Source: Gammaproteobacteria bacterium
Lineage (GTDB): Bacteria > Gemmatimonadota > Gemmatimonadetes > Longimicrobiales > Gaopeijiaceae
NCBI GenBank assembly: GCA_028819075.1
Contig: JAPPMM010000002.1
Coordinates: 47,335 to 111,334, forward strand
Direction of reading: 5' to 3'
DNA length: 64,000 nt
Shown: positions 8,661-17,487 of the stretch, piece after piece
Layout: every line of letters starts with the position of its first letter
How positions within the stretch are numbered: position 1 is the stretch's first letter
Notes under the pieces: generated by a model
What the model was told of the DNA's origin: nothing
What the model saw: only the letters and a program-made list of their open reading frames with translations
The model's database searches: none
Made by a program: the position numbers and the translations under genes

Positions 8661-8701
8661 ATTTCCCCCTTGATGACATTTATGGTCGCTGGTTGAATTC
8701 C

Positions 8702-9574
8702 TCACTGCTCCATCCCGTCCTGCCCGTCCCGGACCACCTCCACGCGCGCGGCGAGGGCCGAGTTGGCGGATCCGCGAAAGACGCCCCGCACCGGGGGTAC
8801 GTCGGCGTAGTCCCTGCCTACCGCGGCGCGCACATGGCGCTCATCGCAGTCGCAGTTGTTGGCGGGATCGAAACCGCGCCATCCCGACCCGGGCAACCAG
8901 CATTCCACCCAGGCATGGCTTTCGTTGGTTGAAGTCAGATCGCCGTGGGGCCCGAGATAACCCGAGACGTAGCGGGTGGGGACTCCCCAGCCGCGAAGGA
9001 CGGAGATCATGACGTGGGCATAGTCCTGACACACGCCCCGGCCGGTCTCCAGAATGTGCTCGATGGGCGAGTCGGCCGCGGTGATGCCGGGTGAGAACTC
9101 GAAGGCCTCGTAGATTCGCGCCAGCAGGGCGCGAATGCTCCCCATGACATCGTCTCTCTTCTCGATGCCGCGCGCCGACACGAATTGTCCCAGGGCCGCG
9201 GACGACGGCTGCGCGAAGCGGCTCGGCTGCAGCATGAGCCAGAGCTCCGGCGCCCGGATCTCGGACGCGAGCGCCTCCCACGAGCCAGGTCCCGGGTCGC
9301 CGGGAACCGCTTCGGGGGGCGAGACCTCCACGCGGGAGCGGGCGACGATCCGGAGTGCGCGGTGGTGGCCCGGCCGGTCGAAGAAGTGGCCGCGGTTTCC
9401 GAAGGGCCCCCTGAACTCGAACACGGCTCCGCCGGGGTCGGTTTCGATGGAGAAGCTGCGCAGTTGCTGGCGGCGATCCCGGACCGGAGACAGGAAGAGG
9501 GTCATGACGGATCCGCGCACCGGAGCGTCGTAGCGGAACTCGAGCTCGTGCCGGATGCGGTAGCGCGCGCTCAC
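8702..9574 (-). CDS. Transglutaminase-like cysteine peptidase/amidase
   Basis: 290-residue protein with an N-terminal beta-rich bacterial transglutaminase domain (RYRIRHELEFRYDAPV) and a C-terminal transglutaminase-like catalytic domain. The catalytic triad is visible: C182 in GRGVCQDYAH, H220 in ESHAWVECW, and D236 in FDPAN. In genomes this family travels with alpha-E and circularly permuted ATP-grasp proteins, as here, and is proposed to cleave or process the peptide made by the ATP-grasp enzyme. GTG 9574 overlaps the alpha-E stop by four bases (GTGA); upstream codons in this frame lie inside the alpha-E gene. Confidence 0.93.
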   Translation of the reverse strand: MSARYRIRHELEFRYDAPVRGSVMTLFLSPVRDRRQQLRSFSIETDPGGAVFEFRGPFGNRGHFFDRPGHHRALRIVARSRVEVSPPEAVPGDPGPGSWEALASEIRAPELWLMLQPSRFAQPSSAALGQFVSARGIEKRDDVMGSIRALLARIYEAFEFSPGITAADSPIEHILETGRGVCQDYAHVMISVLRGWGVPTRYVSGYLGPHGDLTSTNESHAWVECWLPGSGWRGFDPANNCDCDERHVRAAVGRDYADVPPVRGVFRGSANSALAARVEVVRDGQDGMEQ

Positions 9575-10548
9575 GACGGCAGCCCGGCTTCCACGGGGTA
9601 GTCGAAGTACGTCGACACGGTGATGCCGTGGAGCGCCCGGCTGTCCTTCAGCAGCGCCTCGAACGACCCTCCATCCCCTTCGGCATCGTTCTCGCTTGCG
9701 GGGTCCGTTTCCACGGTTGCGGACAGGCGCAGCACCATGCGGTGGGGAGCCGCCAGGGGATAGCGCGCGCCCCTCGGGTCGATGCCCGCAAGAAGCCGCT
9801 CGATGCGATGCACCGCGAAGCACAGCGACTGGGGCAACTCCGGGTTGCGGGCCAGAAACGCCAGCGCCGGTCCCCGGCGGATCACCATGGAGTGGGTGCG
9901 GCAGTAGAACTCATGGGCCGCGCAGACCCGCAGGAGCCCCGCCCACGACAGCGAGGGCGCGTCGCCGGGAGCCTGGCCGATGCGGTCCCAGGCGTCCAGC
10001 AGGGCCGCCTGGTGCTGAAGACGTTCGACGAATTGTCCGAGCTCCAGGAAGCGCCATGCGTCGTCGCGGGGCATGCGGGCTTCCACCACCCCCGCCAGCA
10101 GCCGCAGCCGGTCGATCGCCTCGCCCGCCAGCGCAGCCGGTCCGGTTGCCCAGGCGGCGGGGAAGTCGCAGTCGCGAAGCCAGAAGAAGCCCTGGTTGAG
10201 ACAGGTCCAGACCCGGACCGGGAGCCAGGGCCGGAGCTGCTTGGCGTTGTCCCGCGCCGTGGTCCAGCAGCGGATGATGGAGTCGGGGTTGGTGGTCTCC
10301 TCGACCAGGCTCGCGGCGAGCGTATAGGCGTCGGCGAGCAGGAACGATTCGGCTTCGTCGGTGACGGTGGGGGTGATGGGCGCCGACTGTCCGAGGGCAC
10401 GGTAGATCACCCTCCAGCCCACCGCCAGCTCGCCGGCGGGAGTGTCGACGAGGCGCGCAAGCTGATACCGGAGCAGCCGGGCGGTGTGCTCGGCACGCTC
10501 GAAGTAGCGCCCCATCCAGTAGAAGTCCGCTGCGGCCCGGGCGAGCAT
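9571..10548 (-). CDS. Alpha-E domain protein
   Basis: 325-residue, almost wholly helical protein of the alpha-E family. It begins with the diagnostic MLARAAADFYWMGRYFERAEHT segment (shortened here: YWMGRYFERAEHTARLLR) and has the late EFYCRTHSM and CFAVHRIERLL helices. Its molecular role is unknown; comparative genomics places it as a partner of permuted ATP-grasp ligases and transglutaminases in a predicted peptide-synthesis system. ATG 10548 overlaps the stop of the ATP-grasp gene by one base, and its own stop overlaps the transglutaminase start, so the three are a tightly coupled unit. Confidence 0.93.
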   Translation of the reverse strand: MLARAAADFYWMGRYFERAEHTARLLRYQLARLVDTPAGELAVGWRVIYRALGQSAPITPTVTDEAESFLLADAYTLAASLVEETTNPDSIIRCWTTARDNAKQLRPWLPVRVWTCLNQGFFWLRDCDFPAAWATGPAALAGEAIDRLRLLAGVVEARMPRDDAWRFLELGQFVERLQHQAALLDAWDRIGQAPGDAPSLSWAGLLRVCAAHEFYCRTHSMVIRRGPALAFLARNPELPQSLCFAVHRIERLLAGIDPRGARYPLAAPHRMVLRLSATVETDPASENDAEGDGGSFEALLKDSRALHGITVSTYFDYPVEAGLPS

Positions 10549-12068
10549 CAGTCGGGCACCTGGCCGTCACGCAGAACCCAGAGGTCCTTGCAGCCCCCGC
10601 CCTGGCTGGAGTTCACCACCAGCCCGCCCCTCCGGAGCGCCACCCGGCAGAGGCCGCCGGGAGCGATCCAGGTGTCGGAGCGGCCCCGCAGCACGAACGG
10701 GCGGACATCCACGTGGCGCGGTTCCAGATTGCCTTCCACGAAGCACATCGCCCTCGACAGATCGAGCACCGGCTGGGAAATGAAGTTGTCCGGGTGGCTG
10801 CGCAGGCGGGCCGCGTACCTGTCGCGCTCGGCGGCCGTGGAATGCGGTCCGACCAGCATTCCGTATCCGCCCGATCCGCCCACCTCCTTGACCACCAGCC
10901 GCTCGAGGTTGTCCAGGGTGTATGCGAGCCCCTCGCGCGTGCGGCACAGGTGGGTTTCGACGTTGGCCAGGATGGGCTCTTCGTCGAGGAAGTAGCGAAT
11001 GAGGTCCGGCACGTAGGCGTAGACCGCCTTGTCGTCGGCGACGCCGGTGCCCGGGGCGTTGGCGATCACCACGTTGCCCGCCCGGTACGCGTGGAAGAGG
11101 CCTGGAACCCCCAGCAGCGAGTCGGAGCGGAAGGTGACCGGATCCAGGAAGTCGTCGTCCACGCGCCGGTAGATGACGTCTATGCGCCTGAGCCCCGTGA
11201 CGGTGCGGGCGTACACGATGCCGTCGTGCACCACCAGGTCCCGCCCCTCCACCAGGTCGGCGCCCATCTCCCCGGCCAGGAAGGCGTGCTCGTAGTAGGC
11301 GGAGTTGTAGCGGCCCGGGGAGAGCACCGCCACCCGGGGCGTGCCCGCCCAGGATCCCAGCGATGCCAGGGTGGCGTAGAGCTGTTCGGGATAGCGGGCG
11401 ATCTCGCGCACGTTGTGCGCCCGGTACAGCCGCGGAAACGCCTGTTTCATGGCGACGCGGCAGGCCAGCATGTACGAGACCCCGGAGGGAACCCGCAGAT
11501 TGTCCTCGAGCACCGCGAAGCCCGCATGGGTTCGCACCACATCGGTGCCGCAGACCGAGACGTAGATGTCGTTGGGAACCTGCAGGCCCCGCATCTCGAC
11601 GCGGTACTGGGGACACCCCAGCACCAGGTCGGGAGGCACGATCCCGTCACGCAGCGACCGGCCGTCGTGGTAGATGTCCCTGAGGAAGAGGTTGAGCGCG
11701 GTCAGCCGCTGCCTGAGGCCCCGGTCGATGTGGTCCCATTCGTCGGCCGTGAGCAGACGGGGAACGCAGTCGATGGGGATGATCTGCTCCGAGGCCTCGT
11801 CCGCGCCGATGACGGTAAAGGTGATCCCCTCGTGGATGAAGCGGCGCGCAACGCCTTCCTGAAGCTGCGCCAGATCCTCCGGCGACGCCCTCGAAAGCGC
11901 CGTGCCCAGACGCCGCGATACGCCGCGCAGGGTGCCGTCCTGGCGGAACATCTCGTCGTAGAAGCGTGCGTCGACCTCGTAGCGCGCGAACCCCCCCGAC
12001 CCGGCCACTCCGGGCTGGGACACGTCAGGGTACGCGCGGTCGAAGGATGCGTGCCGGGACGCAGTCAA
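10548..12068 (-). CDS. Circularly permuted ATP-grasp type 2 protein
   Basis: 506-residue predicted peptide ligase with a circularly permuted ATP-grasp fold. Recognisable family segments include the N-terminal YDEMF, the middle VPSGVSYMLACR and LSPGRYNSAYYEHAFLA, and the late VVKEVGGSGGYGMLVGP with the glycine-rich ATP loop. Such enzymes are predicted to join amino acids by ATP-dependent amide bonds; the substrate is unknown. The start is taken as TTG 12068, with AGGAG twelve bases upstream; GTG at 12023 is a possible shorter start. It heads the ATP-grasp/alpha-E/transglutaminase trio and lies 33 bases after amtB, suggesting shared transcription with nitrogen uptake. Confidence 0.92.
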   Translation of the reverse strand: MTASRHASFDRAYPDVSQPGVAGSGGFARYEVDARFYDEMFRQDGTLRGVSRRLGTALSRASPEDLAQLQEGVARRFIHEGITFTVIGADEASEQIIPIDCVPRLLTADEWDHIDRGLRQRLTALNLFLRDIYHDGRSLRDGIVPPDLVLGCPQYRVEMRGLQVPNDIYVSVCGTDVVRTHAGFAVLEDNLRVPSGVSYMLACRVAMKQAFPRLYRAHNVREIARYPEQLYATLASLGSWAGTPRVAVLSPGRYNSAYYEHAFLAGEMGADLVEGRDLVVHDGIVYARTVTGLRRIDVIYRRVDDDFLDPVTFRSDSLLGVPGLFHAYRAGNVVIANAPGTGVADDKAVYAYVPDLIRYFLDEEPILANVETHLCRTREGLAYTLDNLERLVVKEVGGSGGYGMLVGPHSTAAERDRYAARLRSHPDNFISQPVLDLSRAMCFVEGNLEPRHVDVRPFVLRGRSDTWIAPGGLCRVALRRGGLVVNSSQGGGCKDLWVLRDGQVPD

Positions 12069-12101
12069 GGTTCCGTTGTGCTCCTGTTGGCCGTACGTGG
12101 G

Positions 12102-13514
12102 CTAGGGATCGCGGTAGTCCTGACCCTCGTCCGGATCCACCATGAGCACGAACTCGGGATAGGCTTCCAGCCCCAGTTCGGCGGCATCCTGTCCCAGCTC
12201 CTCCACGGTGCGCGACACGCGGACGCCCATGGTCTTCTCAAGGATCGTCCACACCACGAAGGAGACCCCGAAGACGAACGCCCCCACGCTCACGACGCCG
12301 AGCAACTGAACGCCCAGGTTGGCTCCGGCGGCGATCGAGGTGGCCAGCGTGCCCCAGACGCCCGCGAAGAGGTGCGCGGGGACGGCGCCGACCACGTCGT
12401 CGATCCGCCGCTGCTCCAGGAACTTGAGACCCAGGGTGCACACGACCGCGCCGACGGCGCCGATGAAGACGGCCCAGCGGGCGTCGACGATGTCGGGCCC
12501 CGCCGTGATGGCGACCAGGCCCGCGAGGGCGCCGTTCAGGCCCGCGAACAGGTCGATCCGGCCGAGAATGGGCCGGGAGACCGCGAGCGCGGTGACCACG
12601 CCGGCGGCGGCCGCCAGGTTGGTGTTCACCAGGATGTTGCTCATGGCCAGGGCGTTGACCGCGCCGTCGAGGGCGAGCTGCGAACCGCCGTTGAAGCCGA
12701 ACCAGCCCAGCCAGAGGATGAACACGCCCAGGGTGACGGCAGGGATATTGGAGGGCGACATGACCTTGACCGTGCCGTCCTTGCGGAACCTGCCCCAGCG
12801 CGGCCCCACCACCAGGGCGCCGGCCAGCGCGGCCCAGCCCCCGGTGGAGTGCACCAGAGTTGACCCGGCGAAGTCCTGGAAGCCCCTCTCGGCGAGCCAG
12901 CCACCGCCCCAGTGCCAGGAGCCGATGACCGGGTAGATGAAGGCCGTCAGTATCGCGGTGAAGGCGAAGAAGGCCCACATGTTGACGCGCTCCGCGAGCG
13001 CCCCGGAGACGATCGAGGCCGTGGTCGCCACGAAGACCATCTGGAAGAACCAGTCCGAGGTGACCGCGTAGCCGTTTTCGACCACGGCGGGCAGCGCGCT
13101 CTCGTCGCCTCCGAGCAGCGCGATCTCGTCCGCCGACGGGCCGTAGAACAGGTCGATGGACCCGATGAAGCCGCTCACGTCGACATACATCAGGCCGTAG
13201 CCGACGAAGTAGTAGGTGAGTCCGGCGATCGCGTAGATGCCGATGTTCTTGAGACAGATCATCGATGCGTTCTTGGACCGCACGGTACCGGATTCCAGCA
13301 TCGTGAAGCCGGCGCACATCCACATCACGAGCGCGCCCCAGATCAGGAACGAGAAGGTGTTGAGGACGTAGCTCATATCCGCTCCGGACTCCTGCGCGAA
13401 GGCGGGCGCGGGAACGAGCAGGAGGACGGCCGCGAACAGGCCGGCGAGTGCCCCTATGCGACCGATCCGGGTTCGAAGGGTGAGGGTGGTTGTGCTGAGT
13501 GGACGAGAGCGCAT
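12102..13514 (-). CDS. amtB: Ammonium transporter of the Amt family
   Basis: 470-residue inner-membrane ammonium channel. A signal-like first helix (GALAGLFAAVLLLVPAPAFA) precedes eleven membrane spans. The two pore histidines are seen in STLVHSTGG and PAHLFAGVWG, and the family ESGTVRSKN and GALAERVNMWAFF segments are in place. The C-terminal tail (ELGQDAAELGLEAYPEF) matches the cytoplasmic regulatory tail where PII proteins dock, but no glnK gene is next to it. ATG 13514 has GGAG upstream. It is divergent from dusB and is the first gene of the thirteen-gene minus-strand run. Confidence 0.96.
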   Translation of the reverse strand: MRSRPLSTTTLTLRTRIGRIGALAGLFAAVLLLVPAPAFAQESGADMSYVLNTFSFLIWGALVMWMCAGFTMLESGTVRSKNASMICLKNIGIYAIAGLTYYFVGYGLMYVDVSGFIGSIDLFYGPSADEIALLGGDESALPAVVENGYAVTSDWFFQMVFVATTASIVSGALAERVNMWAFFAFTAILTAFIYPVIGSWHWGGGWLAERGFQDFAGSTLVHSTGGWAALAGALVVGPRWGRFRKDGTVKVMSPSNIPAVTLGVFILWLGWFGFNGGSQLALDGAVNALAMSNILVNTNLAAAAGVVTALAVSRPILGRIDLFAGLNGALAGLVAITAGPDIVDARWAVFIGAVGAVVCTLGLKFLEQRRIDDVVGAVPAHLFAGVWGTLATSIAAGANLGVQLLGVVSVGAFVFGVSFVVWTILEKTMGVRVSRTVEELGQDAAELGLEAYPEFVLMVDPDEGQDYRDP

Positions 13515-13802
13515 GGTTTCTCCGGTGGTGATATGGTTGTGTCGCGGTCGGCCCGGTTTTGTCGCATCCATCAACGAAAACGTCGCATTTGCCGACTGAT
13601 ATGGCCGGCGCCCATCGCTTCACGACCGATCCATCATGGAATGCGTCATTATCTGTGTCGGTTTCCCGTTCCGCAAGCTGCCCGCAGGATCATCCCGGCA
13701 GGGCCCCGAAGCTGGCTTCCGCACCGGCCACGCCGCGCTTTGCTGCACGGGCCACCGCCGCGCTTTGCACACAGGCCACGCCGAAGTGATATCTTTGCGT
13801 CC
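13515..13802. other. Divergent amtB/dusB intergenic region with short direct repeats
   Basis: 288 bases without a gene. The right part contains imperfect direct repeats around CCGCGCTTTGC (about 13730-13745 and 13755-13770) separated by about 25 bases. The left part carries the amtB leader with its ribosome-binding site. I saw no clear sigma-54 or NtrC site by eye. Confidence 0.5.
13765..13795 (+). promoter_or_regulatory. Candidate dusB promoter, possibly giving a leaderless mRNA
   Basis: TTGCAC at 13765-13770 and TATCTT at 13790-13795 form a -35/-10 pair with a long 19-base spacer (GATATC at 13788 would give 17). The -10 ends only seven bases before the dusB ATG, and no Shine-Dalgarno sequence precedes that ATG, so transcription may begin at or next to the start codon. 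The same TATCTT occurs before infC. Confidence 0.4.
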
Positions 13803-14798
13803 ATGAGATTCCCCTACCTTCCCGAAGCCCCCGGCGGCTACGTCCCTCTCTTCCTCGCGCCCCAGGCCGGAGTGAGCGAGTCGCCCTTCCGGCGACTGTG
13901 CCGGCGTTTCGGCGCGGACGTGGTGGTGACGGAGTTCGTGAGTGCGGAGGGCATCTGCCATGGGAACGAGCGCACGCGCGCGTACCTGCGTTTCGAGGAG
14001 GAGGAGCGGCCCATCGGGGTGCAGATCTTCGGCGCCCGCCCCGAGAGGATGGCGGAGGCTGCGGCGCTGGTTTCGGACGTGTACCGGCCCGACTTCGTCG
14101 ACATCAATTTCGGGTGCCCGGTAAAGAAGGTCGTGAAGCGCAATGGCGGCTCGGGCTGCCTGCGCGATCTGGGGCTGGTCGAGCGCATCGTGCGCGCGGT
14201 GGTGCGCGCGACGCCGCTGCCCGTCACGACCAAGATCCGGAGCGGCTTCGACGAGAAGACGCGCGATCCGGTCACCATCGGCCTGCGCTGCCAGGACGCG
14301 GGCGCGGCCGTGGTCACGCTGCATCCGCGCACCAGGGCGGACATGTATTCCGGCCACGCGCGCTGGCACGAGATCGCGGCCCTGGTCGATGCGCTGGACG
14401 TCCCGGTCGTGGGCAACGGCGACATCAAGACCGGGGAAGACGCGCGCCGCATGCAGGAGGAGACCGGGTGCGCCGGGGTCATGATCGCGCGTGCTTCCCA
14501 CGGGAGCCCGTGGGTGTTCGCGGGAGCCCGCGCCGCCCTCGACGGCCGGAGCCTGCCCCCGCTCCCGGACCCCGCCGAGCGCCTGGCCGTCTGCCTCGAG
14601 CACGCGCAGAACGCGGTGGACTTCGAGCGGAATCACAAGAAGGCGGTCATCGAATTCCGCAAGCACATGGGGTGGTACACGAAGGGGCTGCCCAACGGGC
14701 GCCAGCTCCGCACCCGGCTCTTCAGCCTGACCACCCTCGAGGAAACACGGGAAGTGCTGAAGTGCTATCTTGAACGCGAGCTTGCGAGCGCCGCCTGA
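13803..14798 (+). CDS. dusB: tRNA-dihydrouridine synthase, DusB-like
   Basis: 331-residue flavoenzyme that reduces uridine to dihydrouridine in the D-loop of tRNAs with NADPH. The TIM-barrel FMN domain begins LFLAPQAGVSESPFRRL; the catalytic Cys is in NFGCPVKKV, and tRNA/FMN contacts are in KIRSGFD, HPRTRADMYSG and VVGNGDI. The C-terminal helical tRNA-binding domain (HMGWYTKGLP) is complete. DusB is preferred over DusA or DusC from the overall motif pattern, moderately sure. ATG 13803 opens the conserved region closely. It is divergent from amtB and lies 83 bases before tmRNA. Confidence 0.94.
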   Translation: MRFPYLPEAPGGYVPLFLAPQAGVSESPFRRLCRRFGADVVVTEFVSAEGICHGNERTRAYLRFEEEERPIGVQIFGARPERMAEAAALVSDVYRPDFVDINFGCPVKKVVKRNGGSGCLRDLGLVERIVRAVVRATPLPVTTKIRSGFDEKTRDPVTIGLRCQDAGAAVVTLHPRTRADMYSGHARWHEIAALVDALDVPVVGNGDIKTGEDARRMQEETGCAGVMIARASHGSPWVFAGARAALDGRSLPPLPDPAERLAVCLEHAQNAVDFERNHKKAVIEFRKHMGWYTKGLPNGRQLRTRLFSLTTLEETREVLKCYLERELASAA

Positions 14799-14881
14799 GC
14801 GCGGCGGACGCGAGCAATCGGCGACCACAAGAGCAAAGGAGAACGTGCAACGGACTTTGAGCCGTCTGCACCGGACCGTAC

Positions 14882-15234
14882 GGGGGCGTAACGGCTTCGA
14901 CGTGTTTGGTGAACGCGGGGTAGCGTGCCGAGGTCCGGGAAGCCTCGTAAAAAACCCGGAATCAACACAATTGCCAACAATCACATGGCACTGGCTGCCT
15001 GAGTTTTCTCACAGCCCGTCTCCTGGCCGGCCCGCCCAAGGCAGGCCTCCGAGGCGTCGACAAGTTGGGCTGGCCCGCGGCGATGCCGTCGCACCGCGGG
15101 TGAGACATTCGACGGCTAGTCGGGGAGCCGGCGGGTCGCTGGCCGCTCACCCGATGAAGCCCAACAGCGATCTACGCACGTAGAAGCTTCGCCGGACCCA
15201 CTCGCGGACGCGGGTTCGACTCCCGCCGCCTCCA
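14882..15234 (+). ncRNA. ssrA: tmRNA (ssrA), one-piece form
   Basis: Transfer-messenger RNA for ribosome rescue. The 5' end GGGGGCG (14882-14888) pairs with CGCCTCC (15227-15233) to form the acceptor stem, followed by discriminator A at 15234; CCA is not encoded. The 3' T-arm GCGGGTTCGACTCCCGC is typical, and the 5' part has the tmRNA signature GGCTTCGACG. The tag reading frame ends at the TGA at 15000-15002 and spells ...ANNHMALAA, the usual ALAA-type degradation signal; the resume codon is probably the GCC at 14973 or a codon a little upstream. The two halves are in normal order, so it is not the permuted two-piece type. Confidence 0.95.
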
Positions 15235-15254
15235 TCCCCCACCTTCCCAGGCAC

Positions 15255-15845
15255 GTGAACATCAAACTCCGCATTCTCGCCGCCATTCTTCCGGCGGTTC
15301 TCCTGCTCGACGTCATCACCAAGCGCTGGGCGCTGACCGCCCTCGGCGGCGGACGCCGGATGGAGATCCTCGACGGCCTCGTTCCGCTGACCCTGGCCTT
15401 CAACCGGGGGGCGGCCTTCGGCATCTCCATCGGCAACGATCCGCGCTGGTTCTTCATTCCGGTGACGATCCTGGCCATGGGGCTGCTGGCCGTGCTCTTC
15501 ATCCAGAGCGAGAGCGGGGACCGGGTGAAGGTGGTGTCGATCGCGCTCATCCTCTCCGGCGCGCTCGGCAACCTGGTGGACCGGGTGCGCTGGGATCGCG
15601 GGGTGGTGGATTTCATCGGTCCGATCGACCTGGGCTTCATGCACTGGCCGATCTTCAACGTGGCCGATTCCGCGATCACCTGCGGCGCGGTCCTGCTCGG
15701 CATCTCGTTCTGGCGCGAAGAGCGCACGCGCGCACGCGAGACCGCGGCCGGCCCGGAAGAGCCCGGCTCCGCCGAGCCGGAGCCGGGCCTTCCGGCCAGG
15801 TCGGAGGACGCCTCCGCCACCACGGAAACGACCCCCGGCGGCTGA
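15255..15845 (+). CDS. lspA: Lipoprotein signal peptidase (signal peptidase II)
   Basis: 196-residue inner-membrane aspartic peptidase that cuts the signal peptide from prolipoproteins. Four membrane spans are visible, and the catalytic motifs are intact: FNRGAAFG, SGALGNLVDRV with the first Asp, and FNVADSAI with the second Asp. The last 45 residues are a Pro/Glu/Ala-rich cytoplasmic tail not needed in the family. The start is GTG at 15255, only 20 bases after tmRNA. It serves the many lipoproteins predicted in this window, such as those at 23028, 24290 and 59221. It faces glnA tail to tail. Confidence 0.96.
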   Translation: MNIKLRILAAILPAVLLLDVITKRWALTALGGGRRMEILDGLVPLTLAFNRGAAFGISIGNDPRWFFIPVTILAMGLLAVLFIQSESGDRVKVVSIALILSGALGNLVDRVRWDRGVVDFIGPIDLGFMHWPIFNVADSAITCGAVLLGISFWREERTRARETAAGPEEPGSAEPEPGLPARSEDASATTETTPGG

Positions 15846-15937
15846 GGGTCCGTCCGGACCCGTGACCACCGGGGGTCGATACCCGGCTTCTTTCCTGCCC
15901 GGATTGCCAGTCCGGCTTCGCGGGCAGCCCAGTCGCT

Positions 15938-17353
15938 CTACAGCACCAGGTGCTTCTTCAGGTCGAGCTGCGAGACGTGCAGGCGGAAGACGTCCGCCTC
16001 CTCCATCTTGGTCTCGATGAGCTTGCGGTGCACGTCCTCGCCCAGGGCGTCCTTGAGGAAGTCGCTGAACTGGCCGACGCGCGCGGCTTCGAACAGGTCG
16101 TGGGGCAGGGCGTCGATGCCCATCTGCTCCCGCCACTTCGCGGATAGATGGTAGATGTCCACCGTCACCGGATCCGGGCAGGGCAGCGCGTTCTCCACGC
16201 CCTCGAGGCCGGCGGCGAGCATCACCGAGAAGGCCAGGTAGGGGTTGCAGGTGGGATCCGGGAAGCGCACCTCGATGCGGGTAGCGACCTCCTTGCCGGG
16301 CTTGTACATCGGGATGCGGATGGCCGCCGACCGGTTGCGCTCGGCCCAGGCGATGTAGACGGGCGCTTCGTAGCCGGGCACCAGGCGCCGGTAGGAGTTG
16401 TGGGTCGGGTTGGTGACCAGCGCGATCTCGCGCGAGTGCTTCAGCACCCCGGCGATGAAGTGCTTGGCCATGGCGCTCAGATGGTGCTCGTCGGTGCCGT
16501 CGTAGAAGGCGTTCTGGCCGCCCTTGAAGAGCGACAGGTGGGTATGCATGCCGCTCCCGTTCTCTCCCGCGAGGGGCTTGGGCATGAAGGTTGCGAACGC
16601 CCCGCAGCGGCGCGCGATCTCCTTGACCAGGTACTTGTAGGTCTGGAGGCTGTCCGCCATCTGCAGCGCATCCTTGTAACGGATGTCGATTTCGTGCTGC
16701 GACGGTCCGACTTCGTGGTGGTGGTACTCGATCTGAATGCCCATCGCCTCGAGCGCGCACACCGTGACTTCCCGGATGTCGTCGCCGATGTCGACCGGGT
16801 TGATGTCGAAGTACCCGGCGTCGTCGAGAAGCTCGGTACCTCTCTCGTGCTTGAAGTAGAAGTACTCCGCCTCCGGGCCGACGTACATGTTCGTGCAGTC
16901 GTGATCCTCGAGCCGGCCCAGCGTGCGGATCAGGATGTTGCGGGGATCGCCGTCGTACGCCGATCCGTCGGGGTTGCGGATCTGGGCCATCATGCGCATC
17001 GACCGTCCCCCGCCGGAGCGGAAGGGCAGCACCTGGGCCGTGTCCGGCACCGGGAACGCGACCATGTCGCTTTCCTGGATCCGCTTGTAGCCCTGAATGG
17101 AGGAGCCGTCGAAGCCCATTCCCTCCTCGAAGGCGCCGGCCAGCTCCTTGGGGGTGATCGAGAAGGACTTGAGGTTGCCCAGGATGTCGGAGAACCAGAG
17201 ACGAATCGAGCTGACGCCATGCTCCTTCACGTACTTCGTGACGTCGTCGGTGCTCGTGAGGGACAGCCCGTTCCGGCTGCCCATCTCGTCGATGTACTCC
17301 TCCATCTCGTCTCGACATTCTTCCGCTGCGTACAGGTACTCGTTCCGGTCCAT
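15938..17353 (-). CDS. glnA: Type I glutamine synthetase
   Basis: 471-residue cytoplasmic enzyme that makes glutamine from glutamate, ammonia and ATP, so it assimilates the ammonium brought in by AmtB. Motifs: beta-grasp domain with LWFSDILGNLKSF, then FDGSSIQGYKRIQESDM, metal-binding GPEAEYFYF, HHEVGPSQHEID, MPKPLAGENGSGMHTHLSL and the flap NPTHNSYRRLVPGYEAP. The stretch around VDIYHLSAKW does not match the NLYDLPPEE adenylylation site of enterobacterial enzymes, so control is probably by feedback or a repressor (inference). ATG 17353 has GGAG seven bases upstream; the GTG two codons earlier is less likely. Confidence 0.97.
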   Translation of the reverse strand: MDRNEYLYAAEECRDEMEEYIDEMGSRNGLSLTSTDDVTKYVKEHGVSSIRLWFSDILGNLKSFSITPKELAGAFEEGMGFDGSSIQGYKRIQESDMVAFPVPDTAQVLPFRSGGGRSMRMMAQIRNPDGSAYDGDPRNILIRTLGRLEDHDCTNMYVGPEAEYFYFKHERGTELLDDAGYFDINPVDIGDDIREVTVCALEAMGIQIEYHHHEVGPSQHEIDIRYKDALQMADSLQTYKYLVKEIARRCGAFATFMPKPLAGENGSGMHTHLSLFKGGQNAFYDGTDEHHLSAMAKHFIAGVLKHSREIALVTNPTHNSYRRLVPGYEAPVYIAWAERNRSAAIRIPMYKPGKEVATRIEVRFPDPTCNPYLAFSVMLAAGLEGVENALPCPDPVTVDIYHLSAKWREQMGIDALPHDLFEAARVGQFSDFLKDALGEDVHRKLIETKMEEADVFRLHVSQLDLKKHLVL

Positions 17354-17431
17354 GGTCACGCTCCGCTGAGTTGGGAAAGGGGTCCGGGACGCGGACCGCG
17401 CGCCCCGGGAATCAGATCAAGCCGACGGAAA

Positions 17432-17487
17432 GTCTGCAAAAGAGAAGCGGCCAGGTTCCCGGAGACACTTCGTCCGGGTCCTGGCCG
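17432..17487 (-). terminator. Strong hairpin with T-rich tail upstream of glnA
   Basis: CGGCCAGG (17448-17455) pairs with CCTGGCCG (17480-17487), extended inward by CCCGG/CCGGG. On the minus strand the hairpin is followed by CTTCTCTTTT. It lies about 155 bases after the CNNM/CBS gene and 95 bases before glnA, so it is either the terminator of the former or a leader attenuator of glnA. Confidence 0.55.

Noticed and set aside
13515..13802. Sigma-54/NtrC control of amtB
   Set aside because: No TGGCAC-N5-TTGCA type element was found on the amtB strand.
15846..15937. Terminator between lspA and glnA
   Set aside because: CTGCCCG/CGGGCAG can form a hairpin at about 15895-15927, but no T-run follows on either strand and an alternative stem competes, so evidence is too weak.
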